From: CALLPQ01 sp038531745
GTDB taxonomy: Bacteria > Pseudomonadota > Alphaproteobacteria > Caulobacterales > Parvularculaceae
Length of the DNA stretch: 64,000 nt
Assembly: GCA_038531745.1 (NCBI GenBank)
Contig: JBCBBJ010000001.1
Span: 261,708-325,707, forward strand
Direction: 5' to 3'
Shown: positions 9,400 through 17,127 of the stretch, in pieces
Numbering within the stretch: position 1 is the first letter of the stretch
Layout of the letters: every line of letters begins with the position of its first letter
The notes under the pieces: model-generated
What the model was told of the DNA's origin: nothing
Database searches by the model: none
Seen by the model: the letters and a program-made list of their open reading frames with translations, nothing else
Position numbers and translations under genes: made by a program

Positions 9400-9741
9400 A
9401 TGAGCAAACGTGATGATTTAATTGAAAAATATGCTGCGGACCTAAAAGAGAAATGCAATGTTTCTCCCGACATGGATCTCCTCACCAAGGTGACGATTGG
9501 CCTTGGCCCGTCGATTTATAATGCCGATAGCTCAACCGTTTCTGGCGGTGACCCCAATGAGCTCGCCACGGTGAAAAATAACTATCTGATCAAAAAGCTT
9601 GGCCTGAGCGACGGGCCAGACCTCGACAAGGCCATCGATAGCGTCATCGACACCTATGGTCGGTCTAATCGCAACAAATATCGTGCGGTACTCTACTACA
9701 TGCTTTGCAAGCATTTTAACAAAGAGAGCATTTACGCCTAG
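9400..9741 (+). CDS. DUF2853 family protein
   Basis: 113 residues, small soluble helical protein without signal peptide or cysteine pairs. The sequence pattern (N-terminal KRDDLIEKYAADL, the GPSIYNADSSTVSGGDPNEL core and a C-terminal YRAVLYYMLCKHF) matches my recollection of DUF2853, a family found mostly in alphaproteobacteria and Bacteroidetes with no known biochemical role. ATG 9400 has the SD-like GGAGAGA eight bases upstream. It is monocistronic: the stop is followed directly by a UUCG hairpin and the next gene is on the opposite strand. Confidence 0.75.
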   Translation: MSKRDDLIEKYAADLKEKCNVSPDMDLLTKVTIGLGPSIYNADSSTVSGGDPNELATVKNNYLIKKLGLSDGPDLDKAIDSVIDTYGRSNRNKYRAVLYYMLCKHFNKESIYA

Positions 9742-9791
9742 GCGGTTCGCCGCCAAATTCTCGGGAGGGCAGGGTCATTCGGGCCTGCCCT
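9741..9791 (+). terminator. Tandem hairpins between convergent genes
   Basis: GGCGG-TTCG-CCGCC (9741-9754) begins at the last base of the stop codon and has a stable UUCG tetraloop. A second stem, AGGGCAGG/CCTGCCCT (9766-9773 and 9784-9791), follows. Neither has a long T-tract, so termination efficiency is inferred, not seen. Confidence 0.5.
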
Positions 9792-9867
9792 GCCAAATTG
9801 AATGGTGTCGGATCCCCAGCAAGCGCTTTGGATCGTATTTTTACCGCCGGGCAATACCGTTATATGC

Positions 9868-10806
9868 CTATTCATGAGCGTCGTTTTTCGAGCCTGTACG
9901 CAAGTAACGAGCGGCTGTTTCAACCGCTTGCGCGCTCGGGACCCTGATATCGGGCCTAATACCTGTGGTCTCCCAGTTTTTGCCGGTCGCAACGCTGATC
10001 GGTCTTTTTGTCGGTGTGTAAAGAATAAAGCCGGTTAGCAAATCTATTCCGTCGTCCAGAAGATGGGCACCGCCGCCTGAAATTTCACCGACGACTGTCG
10101 CACGGCCAGTCGTCTGCAATGCGAAAGCAACAGATTCGGGGGCAGAAAAAGTATCGCCATTGGTCAAAACGGCCACCGGTCGCTCTGTGCCGTATCGCTG
10201 CCATAGAACTGCTGGCTCCTCGCGCGGCTCTGAATTCTCCAGACGCGATTCAATCGTCGTCGGCGACGGAGAACCGGGTTTGAGAAACGTCCATTGCAAA
10301 GGCCAGGCGGTTTGAGGCGATCCGCCGTGATTACTGCGAAAGTCAAGAATCAGCGCGGTGGTCCCTGCGACCATATCGAAGGCAGCACGATAGTGGGGAA
10401 AGGCTGGCTCAAGTTCATAAAAGGACTTAATGCGAATGTAGCCAATATTCCCGTCGAGAATTTCCACATGTGTTACGCCTTGTCCGCGTTCAAAACCTGA
10501 TGCCCGCCATGTGCCTATCCAATTAGTATTTTCTTCTTTCGCTTGAGATTCGATGTAAAAATGACCGTCTCCACTGATTGTTCGAAGTGTTTTCGTCAGA
10601 GCTTTTGCGAAGTCTTCTTTTGGACGACACGTTGCGGCGACAGGTCTTTCGTTTGCCATGACCCTTAACTGATCGGCGACGCGGGAGGCCACATCCTCCA
10701 GGATATAAGCTGTTTCGATGCGGTTTGCCGTTGCCACTAAAGTCTGGGTCTCGTTCGCACAAAGCGTCGCGGGTAGAACACCCGCCAGAATGAGGATTTC
10801 AAGCAT
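9868..10806 (-). CDS. Exported S41-family (IRBP-like) peptidase
   Basis: About 312 residues from ATG 10806 (signal-like MLEILILAGVLPATLCA). The N-terminal helical part (ETAYILEDVASRVADQL...ISGDGHFYI) is the IRBP/tail-specific-protease N-domain. The catalytic half has ALILDFRSNHGGSPQ and, with the presumed nucleophile Ser, GDTFSAPESVAFALQ, then VVGEISGGGAH. No PDZ insertion is evident, so this is the short IRBP-like type rather than CtpA. It should cleave peptides in the periplasm; substrates are unknown. The start overlaps the end of the MarR gene by 8 bp, so the two are cotranscribed. ATG 10848 is a longer alternative without signal character. Confidence 0.82.
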   Translation of the reverse strand: MLEILILAGVLPATLCANETQTLVATANRIETAYILEDVASRVADQLRVMANERPVAATCRPKEDFAKALTKTLRTISGDGHFYIESQAKEENTNWIGTWRASGFERGQGVTHVEILDGNIGYIRIKSFYELEPAFPHYRAAFDMVAGTTALILDFRSNHGGSPQTAWPLQWTFLKPGSPSPTTIESRLENSEPREEPAVLWQRYGTERPVAVLTNGDTFSAPESVAFALQTTGRATVVGEISGGGAHLLDDGIDLLTGFILYTPTKRPISVATGKNWETTGIRPDIRVPSAQAVETAARYLRTGSKNDAHE

Positions 10807-11317
10807 GGGGGCGGTCTTTCGGTAGTAGTGGTTCCGATCGAACTGCATTCAGTCGGGTAGAGAAGGGTTGTTTCCGCAACGCGTTTTCAAGGGCTGTTAG
10901 CTGAGCAATGAAATTTGGCGCTGCATCATCGATCAATGCCTGTGCCGCCGTGTCTACTTGCCGGCTTAAACCACTGACTTTTTCTGCCATCGCTACGCCT
11001 TCTGGCGTAAGCAATAAGAAAACGACCCGGCGATCATCAACGCTCTTTTTCCGTTGAAGCAACCCCGCGCCTTCCATCGCTTTTGCCACCTGCAAAACGG
11101 CAACATGGCTGGTGCCAAGCATATCTGCAGCCGTCTGCACACTAATCTCGTGCTTGTCCTTGAGTAAAAAAGTCAGCGTGAACCAACGCTGCTCGAAGCC
11201 AAGGCCTTCGCGATAGAGTTGCGTGACTGTCCCATTGAGGTTTTCAAACAGACGTCGGAGACGACTCCCGAGGGCCGAAACGCCAAGAGACTGCGGATAA
11301 TCATCGTGGTTTCGCAT
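10799..11317 (-). CDS. MarR family transcriptional regulator
   Basis: 172 residues from ATG 11317. Winged-helix core: SVQTAADMLGTSHVAVLQVAKAMEGAGLLQRKKSVDDRRVVFLLLTPEG, with helix-turn-helix and the basic-wing DDRR typical of MarR. It probably controls itself and the downstream S41 protease gene. The open frame extends to 11500, but the extra 61 residues look random and would translate through a perfect palindrome, so I place the start at 11317. No SD is visible, because the 20-bp palindrome occupies that position. The ligand cannot be inferred. Confidence 0.88.
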   Translation of the reverse strand: MRNHDDYPQSLGVSALGSRLRRLFENLNGTVTQLYREGLGFEQRWFTLTFLLKDKHEISVQTAADMLGTSHVAVLQVAKAMEGAGLLQRKKSVDDRRVVFLLLTPEGVAMAEKVSGLSRQVDTAAQALIDDAAPNFIAQLTALENALRKQPFSTRLNAVRSEPLLPKDRPHA

Positions 11318-11318
11318 G

Positions 11319-11338
11319 ATATGTAAGTACTTACATAT
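11319..11338. promoter_or_regulatory. Perfect 20-bp palindrome, probable MarR operator
   Basis: ATATGTAAGTACTTACATAT is fully self-complementary and ends one base before the MarR ATG. On the minus strand it covers the place where an SD would sit and borders an AT-rich TATATA. Size and symmetry suit a dimeric MarR protein, so autorepression is the likely role (inference). Confidence 0.7.
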
Positions 11339-11509
11339 ATAGCCGAACGCAAGGCCTTCCTTTTTAAAGCTGCGACTTAAGGGCGAGGGCAGAGGAGCGG
11401 CCGAAATCTGAGCGGCGCCCTGTTTTAATCCCTCTGCGTTACCGAAATAGATTTTTCGAGATTTTGCGTGCGGGCAGGGTCTGTGGGCGCGCGCATTCAA
11501 TCAGTTCGA

Positions 11510-12055
11510 TTAGATGCCCCGTTCACCGGGATAATGGCCACGCGAGGGGTATTGGCCCGGGTTGCGCCCGTTTTGTGGCGCGGGCGCGGCGATGGCGCCG
11601 GCAGCGCTCAGCTGGTTTAGAGCATGGGTTCTGAACGGCCATTTTTGCTGATCGCTCAAATGGATGAATTGCGGGCGTTTTGCCCCGCGCAGGGCTTGTT
11701 GCTGATAGCTATTCATGTGGGCCCATTGGCTGCGACGCGCATTGCGATAGGCTGACCGCTGGGTTGGTGTTACCTGGCGATAGCGCCGCGCGGTTTGTTG
11801 CTCAATTTGCTGGGATTGGGCGTAGCGCAAAGACCGCTCATAAAAGTCGGTGGCCAGGCGATCGACTATCAAACGTTCGCCGGGTCCCATGGCTTGCCAA
11901 AGGGCCGCTGGGCTTGCTGCTACGAGAGCAGATCCAGAGCCATAGGATTGGGCGCTATGGGATTGGGCTAGCGATGGGGCCATGGGCACCCTCGGCTCAA
12001 GGGACCCCAGAAGACCGATACTAAAAAAGAACCCAAAAACAAACGCTCTACGCAC
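11510..12055 (-). CDS. Exported protein of unknown function
   Basis: 181 residues. A signal-like N-terminus (MRRAFVFGFFFSIGLLGSL) is followed by a Gln/Arg/Ala-rich body with repeated 'W..M...E/Q+' style segments (ALWQAMGPGERLIV, RSQWAHMNSYQQQAL, FIHLSDQQKWPF). The repeating pattern vaguely recalls DUF3106 proteins, but I cannot assign it. The C-terminus is Pro/Gly/Tyr-rich (NPGQYPSRGHYPGE). Role unknown; location periplasmic or outer by inference. It ends 193 bp from the MarR start on the same strand with no sign of coupling. Confidence 0.6.
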   Translation of the reverse strand: MRRAFVFGFFFSIGLLGSLEPRVPMAPSLAQSHSAQSYGSGSALVAASPAALWQAMGPGERLIVDRLATDFYERSLRYAQSQQIEQQTARRYRQVTPTQRSAYRNARRSQWAHMNSYQQQALRGAKRPQFIHLSDQQKWPFRTHALNQLSAAGAIAAPAPQNGRNPGQYPSRGHYPGERGI

Positions 12056-12439
12056 AACTACACACCCTTAGAAACACAACAAGTCCCGGCACGGACGACC
12101 GAGGAGACCAGGTATATCAAGGCGATCTTGAAGGCCGCTGAAGCGGTTTTATGCAATTTGATCGATGGCGATTAACCATGGCGGCGCAAGGCAGGCGCGT
12201 GGGCTGACGCAATTGCAGCGAATTTATCGTAAACAACCCTTCAACCATCATCACCAGCGGGTGCGGGCATCAAAAAAAGTTTGCGAAATTTTTGGCACGC
12301 GCCCTTGCAGACCCGTGCTGCGTCAGCTACTTCCCGCGGTTCAAATTGGGCATTGAGCGGCACACGGGCGTCTTTTTCCGCCCTCCATGGACTGGCCGAC
12401 GCCAACCCAACGACAGCGCGAAATCGTAAGGACCTTATT
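12056..12439. other. Intergenic region, 384 bp
   Basis: No credible gene. It holds the promoter region of the minus-strand exported protein and of rpmF. A TTAACCAT octamer at 12173-12180 equals a CtrA half-site, but no second TTAA at the right spacing is present, so no call is made. Confidence 0.4.
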
Positions 12440-12622
12440 ATGGCCGTACCAAAGAGTAAGATCACACCGTCTCGGCGGGGCATGCGGCGTAGCCACGATG
12501 CCATCACGTCCACAGCCTATATCGAGGATAAAGAGTCTGGCGAATTGCGCCGACCCCACCATATCGACCTGAAAACCGGCAAATATCGCGGGCGTCAGGT
12601 CTTGGAGCCCAAGGCTGACTAA
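12440..12622 (+). CDS. rpmF: Ribosomal protein bL32
   Basis: 60 residues beginning MAVPKSKITPSRRGMRRSHD, the conserved N-terminus of bL32 of the large ribosomal subunit. The zinc-binding Cys pairs of some homologues are absent (C-minus form), as is usual in alphaproteobacteria. A longer open frame starts at 12281, but the family start and the AAGGA SD at about 12428-12432 fix ATG 12440. It appears monocistronic with its own terminator. In many relatives the neighbour is plsX, which is not present here. Confidence 0.97.
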   Translation: MAVPKSKITPSRRGMRRSHDAITSTAYIEDKESGELRRPHHIDLKTGKYRGRQVLEPKAD

Positions 12623-12655
12623 CGCCGATCTCCCTGTTTCCAGACAAGATTTTCG

Positions 12656-12690
12656 CCGCCCGGTTCGCCAGAGCTGGGCGGTTTGCTTTG
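12656..12690 (+). terminator. Rho-independent terminator after rpmF
   Basis: CCGCCC(GG) at 12656-12663 pairs with (CT)GGGCGG at 12674-12681, followed by the T-rich TTTGCTTTGTGTTT. About 8 bp stem with a 10-nt loop. Confidence 0.7.
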
Positions 12691-12770
12691 TGTTTGCCGT
12701 AAACCTGTCTACACTTTTTCGTGGAAGGTGTGCCGCGCGCGCAATAGGATGAAGGCTCGGGGATACAAGC

Positions 12771-13769
12771 ATGATGGGGATAGCAACGATGATCTACGAA
12801 GCCAAGGAGAGCAAAGAGCCGGTGGTGGGCAATGGATTTGTCGTTGAAGAAGCGCCTACTCTCTTGCCCCACATGCGATGGCGATTTTTGCGCTTTGTCC
12901 TTGTGGTTTCTGGCCTCGGTCTTTTCCTCGCGGCTTGCGAAACCACGGGCGGCTATCAACAGGCCTTTGCGGTTTGCGATGCTGACGTTGGCGCCTGTTA
13001 CCGCCAATGCGAAGACTATGAAGGTACCAACGATTACGGCAGTTGCCAGGCCTCTTGCGAGCAGGAGGCAAGCGCGTGCTTTGACCGTGCCCAACGCAGT
13101 TATCAGTCGGTGAGCGTCGGGTATGGTGTCGGCTATTTCAGCCCGTGGTTTGGTAATTTTTGCGCGTGGTACCCGGATCGCGGGTTTGTTTCGCGCTATG
13201 GTCGCTTTCGGGGCTCCCATTTTGGGTATGGTGCACGCGGCTATTATCCCGGTCGGCGCTATCGCCGTGATGGCCGGTACGATCCGCGCTATGATGGTTA
13301 TCGGTCACCGCCGCGGTACCGCGACCGTCCCAGAAATGACAGACCGCGAAGGGATCGTCCAAGACGTGATCGACCGCGCTATGATGATGATCGCGATCGG
13401 CCCAGTGGCGACCGGCCGCGCCGCCGTAATCCGCGGGCAGATCGTCCTTTAAGCGACCGGCCTGTTCCCAAAAGACCTCGAAGCGTGAACCCTGATCGGG
13501 GAAGCGGACGCCGTCCACCTCGCTCGCGCCCACCGCGCAAAAGTCGGCCACCCTCCGGTGGCGCGCGCCCGCCCGCCCGGGCAAAGCCGCCAACGTCAAG
13601 ACCACCAGCGCGATCGAAGCCGCCAACGTCAAGGCCGCCGGCCCGGTCAAAACCGCCAGCGCGGGGCAGGCGGCCTGCACCGCGTCCCGCCAGACGGCCG
13701 TCGAAGCCGGTAAAGCCCGCGCCGCGCGCCGGTGGTGGTCGTCCGCAGCCCAAGAACGATCAAAATTAA
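12771..13769 (+). CDS. Arg/Pro-rich repeat lipoprotein
   Basis: Up to 332 residues. Residues about 35-56 form a lipoprotein signal ending LFLAAC, so Cys56 would be lipidated. A Cys-rich segment follows (CDADVGACYRQCEDYEG...CQASCEQEASACF, 7 Cys), suggesting disulfides in the periplasm. Then comes a Tyr/Gly/Arg region, and from about 180 an extremely basic low-complexity tail of RDRPRR and KPPTSRPPARS repeats. Such a tail could contact peptidoglycan, LPS or nucleic acid (speculative). ATG 12771 has GGGGA upstream, but it leaves an unusual 34-residue stretch before the signal. ATG 12873 would give a canonical lipoprotein start but lacks an SD. No homologue is recognised. Confidence 0.65.
   Translation: MMGIATMIYEAKESKEPVVGNGFVVEEAPTLLPHMRWRFLRFVLVVSGLGLFLAACETTGGYQQAFAVCDADVGACYRQCEDYEGTNDYGSCQASCEQEASACFDRAQRSYQSVSVGYGVGYFSPWFGNFCAWYPDRGFVSRYGRFRGSHFGYGARGYYPGRRYRRDGRYDPRYDGYRSPPRYRDRPRNDRPRRDRPRRDRPRYDDDRDRPSGDRPRRRNPRADRPLSDRPVPKRPRSVNPDRGSGRRPPRSRPPRKSRPPSGGARPPARAKPPTSRPPARSKPPTSRPPARSKPPARGRRPAPRPARRPSKPVKPAPRAGGGRPQPKNDQN
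13572..13673 (+). repeat. 33-bp coding tandem repeat
   Basis: About three imperfect 33-bp units encode the 11-residue unit RPPAR(A/S)KPPTS in the lipoprotein tail. They are direct, in frame and without spacers. Confidence 0.7.
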
Positions 13770-13996
13770 CGGCGTAGCTTTTTAGCGACAAAACCTTTGA
13801 TGGGCGCCAAAGCAAACCGGGCCTCCTTTCCTTGAGAGGGCAGGTTGCGTGCGCGTGGTTCACCGTTTAGAGGATCGAGCACCGATGGCGCCAGCACGAC
13901 GTGCCGGGCGTCGCCGCTTTCCCTAATTGCATATAGTCAGCCAAGATTTTGCGTCTGCCACGCCGATCATCATTCCAAAGAACGTGAGGAACGTCC

Positions 13997-15268
13997 ATGT
14001 CCGCCATCACCGAAATTATTGGCCGTGAAATTCTTGATAGCCGGGGCAACCCCACGGTGGAGGTGGAAGTTGCTCTGGAAGACGGGGCCATGGGGCGCGC
14101 TGGTGTACCCTCCGGGGCATCAACCGGCGCCCATGAGGCCCATGAATTGCGTGATGGTGGGGAGCGCTTTGGTGGCAAAGGCGTGCAGCAGGCAGTTGAC
14201 GCCGTAAATGGCGAGCTTTTCGAAGCGCTGAGCGGTATGGACGCCATGGAGCAAGCCTATCTAGATCAGGCAATGATTGATCTTGACGATACGCCCAACA
14301 AATCCCGCCTTGGGGCCAATGCGATCCTCGGCGTGTCTATGGCAATTGCTAAAGCAGCCGCGCAGTCAGCTGGCCTCCCGCTTTATCGCTATGTGGGCGG
14401 GGCCCACGCCCATACCCTCCCGGTACCGATGATGAACATCATCAATGGCGGGGCCCATGCAGACAATCCCATCGATATTCAGGAATTTATGATTATGCCG
14501 GTGGGCTTGCCCACCTTTTCAGAGGCCTTGCGGGCCGGTGCAGAAATTTTTCAAGTCCTGAAAAAAGAACTGGCCGCGTCAGGTCACAACACCAATGTGG
14601 GTGATGAGGGCGGTTTTGCTCCCGGTCTATCGTCAGCCCGCGAAGCGCTCGACTTTATTATGGCTGCAACGGAAAAAGCCGGTTACGCCCCCGGCGAAGA
14701 CGTCGCCATTGCTCTTGATGCGGCGTCTACGGAGTTTTATCGCGACGGGACCTATCATCTGGACGGGGAGGGTAAGAAACTCGACGCCACGGCCATGGCC
14801 GAGTATCTGGCAAGTCTTGTGAATGATTACCCCATTGTTTCCATTGAGGATGGGATGGCTGAAGATGATTGGGACGGTTGGCACACGCTGACGGCAATGA
14901 TTGGCGAGCGCTGCCAGCTTGTGGGGGATGATTTATTTGTGACCAACCAGGCGCGCTTGAAATCGGGTATTGAAAAGGAATGCGCCAATTCGATTTTGAT
15001 CAAAGTCAACCAAATCGGCACCCTGACCGAAACGCTGGGCGCTGTCGCCATGGCCCACCGGAACAGTTACACCGCCGTGATGTCCCACCGTTCCGGCGAA
15101 ACCGAAGATACGACGATCGCCGACCTCGCGGTTGCCACCAATTGCGGCCAGATCAAAACCGGTTCGCTTGCCCGGTCTGACCGGCTGGCCAAATATAATC
15201 AGCTTCTCCGGATTGAAGAAGAGCTTGGCCCCGTGGCGCACTATCCCGGTATCGAAATTTTCGCCTAG
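13997..15268 (+). CDS. eno: Enolase
   Basis: 423 residues. Converts 2-phosphoglycerate to phosphoenolpyruvate in glycolysis; also an RNA-degradosome partner in some bacteria. Conserved blocks include EIIGREILDSRGNPTVEVEV, the loop GAPSGASTG-like RAGVPSGASTGAHEA, NIINGGAHADNPIDIQEFMIMPVG, VGDEGGFAPGL, YPIVSIEDGMAEDDWDGW (metal Glu/Asp), LVGDDLFVTN, KVNQIGTLTET and the C-terminal MSHRSGETEDTTIADLAVA. ATG 13997 follows an AACGTGAGGAACG SD region. A small ACGCC-TTTC-GGCGT hairpin (15270-15283) follows the stop. Confidence 0.98.
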   Translation: MSAITEIIGREILDSRGNPTVEVEVALEDGAMGRAGVPSGASTGAHEAHELRDGGERFGGKGVQQAVDAVNGELFEALSGMDAMEQAYLDQAMIDLDDTPNKSRLGANAILGVSMAIAKAAAQSAGLPLYRYVGGAHAHTLPVPMMNIINGGAHADNPIDIQEFMIMPVGLPTFSEALRAGAEIFQVLKKELAASGHNTNVGDEGGFAPGLSSAREALDFIMAATEKAGYAPGEDVAIALDAASTEFYRDGTYHLDGEGKKLDATAMAEYLASLVNDYPIVSIEDGMAEDDWDGWHTLTAMIGERCQLVGDDLFVTNQARLKSGIEKECANSILIKVNQIGTLTETLGAVAMAHRNSYTAVMSHRSGETEDTTIADLAVATNCGQIKTGSLARSDRLAKYNQLLRIEEELGPVAHYPGIEIFA

Positions 15269-15326
15269 CACGCCTTTCGGCGTCCGCGATTGGTGAGCGA
15301 TAAAAATCGCAAGCCCGGCCAGCGCG

Positions 15327-15342
15327 TTAAGACCATCTTAAC
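15327..15342. promoter_or_regulatory. CtrA-consensus site upstream of the FtsB/DivIC-like gene
   Basis: TTAA-GACCATC-TTAAC exactly fits the CtrA full-site consensus TTAA-N7-TTAAC, and its right half continues as the octamer TTAACCAT. It lies 45 bp before the ATG at 15388. CtrA control of the gene is inferred from the family of cell-cycle regulons. Confidence 0.6.
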
Positions 15343-15387
15343 CATGATTGCTGTTTTCTAGCGTTGGATAATCTTGTTTAGGGCGGG

Positions 15388-15903
15388 ATGAAAACAGTGC
15401 GTTTGGGGCTTCTTTTCGAAATTCTGTTGCCGGTTCTGTTTGTGGGCTGGGCGGCTATCATGATCTTTGGGGCGACGGTGAGCACCACCGGGTATCGTTC
15501 GCTCGACGTTTTGCGCGGGGAGCTGGCCAAGCTTGACCACGACCTTGCGGCGCTAAAAGCCCATCGCCAGTGGATGGATAACCGGGCCCAGCTTTTGCAG
15601 TCAGCCGCCCTTGACCCTGATATGGTTGACGAACGGATCCGCGGTGTTCTTGGCTATGCGCAAGATGACGATATGGTCATTACCCGGAAGGATTTGCGGG
15701 CCGCAGTGGCAAGGGCGCGTAATGCTATTGATGTGTTGCCGGCATCGGCTTCTCTGGCAGATCGCGCCGAAATAGAAACGCTTGCTGCGTTTGAGCCATC
15801 GGCGCCCGTTCAGCAAACCCCGGCATTGGATGAAACATCGCCAGTGATGCCGGTGAACCTCGCCGGATTAATCGTCGCCCACTGCCAGGACTGCGCTGAA
15901 TAA
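15388..15903 (+). CDS. FtsB/DivIC-like septum formation initiator
   Basis: 171 residues. One N-terminal transmembrane segment (about 8-30, LFEILLPVLFVGWAAIMIFGAT) is followed by a coiled-coil region (LDVLRGELAKLDHDLAALKAHRQWMDNRAQLL), the bitopic layout of the division proteins FtsB/DivIC that link FtsQ and FtsL. The DPDMVDERIRGVLGYA segment after the coil matches alphaproteobacterial members. The eno-ftsB-pdhA order is common in this class. The C-terminal extension (about 110-171) is low in conserved features. A CtrA-type site precedes it. The role in septation is by family and context. Confidence 0.78.
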   Translation: MKTVRLGLLFEILLPVLFVGWAAIMIFGATVSTTGYRSLDVLRGELAKLDHDLAALKAHRQWMDNRAQLLQSAALDPDMVDERIRGVLGYAQDDDMVITRKDLRAAVARARNAIDVLPASASLADRAEIETLAAFEPSAPVQQTPALDETSPVMPVNLAGLIVAHCQDCAE

Positions 15904-16011
15904 CGCCAACGCACGGGGTTTTGATCCCCGGCTATGGCCGCCTCTCGCGTCCCGAACCCTTGTGGCGCGGCCCTTCGCGTCTTATGACGATCGCAAGTAA
16001 TGGAGGGTCCC

Positions 16012-17109
16012 ATGGCAAACGCAGCGACCAACGGCAAAGCACCGGCAAAAAAGGCCCCGGCAAAAAGGGCCGCAAAAAAGACAACGAAAAAAGCGGCATC
16101 CACCGCCCGGTCCGCGAAGAAAAATGCTGTGCCACCCTTGTCGAACCTGACGGCCAGCCAGGATGAATTGCTGGCCTATTACCGCGATATGCTGCTGATC
16201 CGGCGCTTTGAAGAAAAAGCGGGTCAGCTTTATGGCATGGGCGAGATTGGCGGGTTTTGCCATCTTTATATCGGTCAGGAGGCGGTGGTCGTCGGCATGG
16301 AGGCGGTCAAGCAGGAAGGCGACCAGGTGATCACCGGCTACCGTGACCATGGCCACATGCTGGCGTGCGGCATGGACCCCAAAGGTGTCATGGCGGAACT
16401 AACCGGTCGCGAGGGGGGCTACTCCAAAGGCAAAGGCGGCTCCATGCATATGTTCTCCAAACATAAAGAATTCTATGGCGGCCACGGGATTGTGGGGGCG
16501 CAAATCCCACTTGGAACCGGTTTGGCCTTTGCCAACGCCTATCGCGACGAGAAAAAAGTCAGCTTTACCTATTTCGGCGACGGCGCCTCAAACCAGGGGC
16601 AGGTTTTCGAGGCCATGAATATGGCGGAGCTGTGGAAACTCCCCGTCGTCTTTATTATCGAAAATAATCAGTATGCCATGGGCACCAGCACCACGCGCTC
16701 TCATGCCGACACCCATCTTTATCGGCGCGGTGCTTCGTTTGGTATTCCCGGTGCTGAAGTTGACGGTATGGATGTGCTCGCCGTGCGGGAGGCAGGCCGC
16801 GAGGCTGTGGACCATGCCCGCACGGGCAAGGGTCCCTTTGTGCTGGAAATGAAAACCTATCGATATCGTGGCCATTCCATGTCTGACCCGGCCAAATACC
16901 GAACCCGCGAGGAAGTGGATTCCATGCGGGAGAATTCAGACCCCATCCGCCGTATCGAAAAACGAATTATTGATGGCGATTTCGCCGATCAGGCGACGTT
17001 GAAAGAGATCGATAAAGAAATCAAAGCAATCGTCAAAACCGCCGCCGACTTCAGCCTCGAAAGCCCGCTACCGGCACCCAAAGAGCTTTACACCGATATT
17101 GTGGCGTAA
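16012..17109 (+). CDS. pdhA: Pyruvate dehydrogenase E1 component alpha subunit
   Basis: 365 residues from ATG 16012, chosen for the GGAGGG SD; ATG 16000 is less likely. E1-alpha binds thiamine diphosphate and decarboxylates pyruvate with E1-beta. The TPP motif GDGASNQGQVFEAMNMAELWKLPVVFIIENN is clear, as are the FCHLYIGQEAV and YRYRGHSMSDPAKYRTREE phosphorylation-loop-like segments. The first about 35 residues are an Ala/Lys tail (AKKAPAKRAAKKTTKK) not needed for catalysis and unusual for the family. The partner genes pdhB/pdhC do not follow: the next genes are on the opposite strand. Acetoin or branched-chain E1-alpha are less likely alternatives. Confidence 0.93.
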   Translation: MANAATNGKAPAKKAPAKRAAKKTTKKAASTARSAKKNAVPPLSNLTASQDELLAYYRDMLLIRRFEEKAGQLYGMGEIGGFCHLYIGQEAVVVGMEAVKQEGDQVITGYRDHGHMLACGMDPKGVMAELTGREGGYSKGKGGSMHMFSKHKEFYGGHGIVGAQIPLGTGLAFANAYRDEKKVSFTYFGDGASNQGQVFEAMNMAELWKLPVVFIIENNQYAMGTSTTRSHADTHLYRRGASFGIPGAEVDGMDVLAVREAGREAVDHARTGKGPFVLEMKTYRYRGHSMSDPAKYRTREEVDSMRENSDPIRRIEKRIIDGDFADQATLKEIDKEIKAIVKTAADFSLESPLPAPKELYTDIVA

Positions 17110-17127
17110 GCCGGGGCTGCGATCACG

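Noticed and set aside
10799..11500. Upstream extension of the MarR gene to 11500
   Set aside because: The additional 61 residues look non-conserved and cross the perfect palindrome; ATG 11317 gives a normal MarR N-terminus.
13572..13673. Spaced short repeats considered as a CRISPR array
   Set aside because: Units are contiguous 33-bp coding repeats without spacers and are in frame with the lipoprotein.
13138..13863. Long minus-strand frame opposite the Arg/Pro-rich lipoprotein
   Set aside because: No SD, no recognised motif and complete overlap with a frame that has a clear lipobox and repeats.
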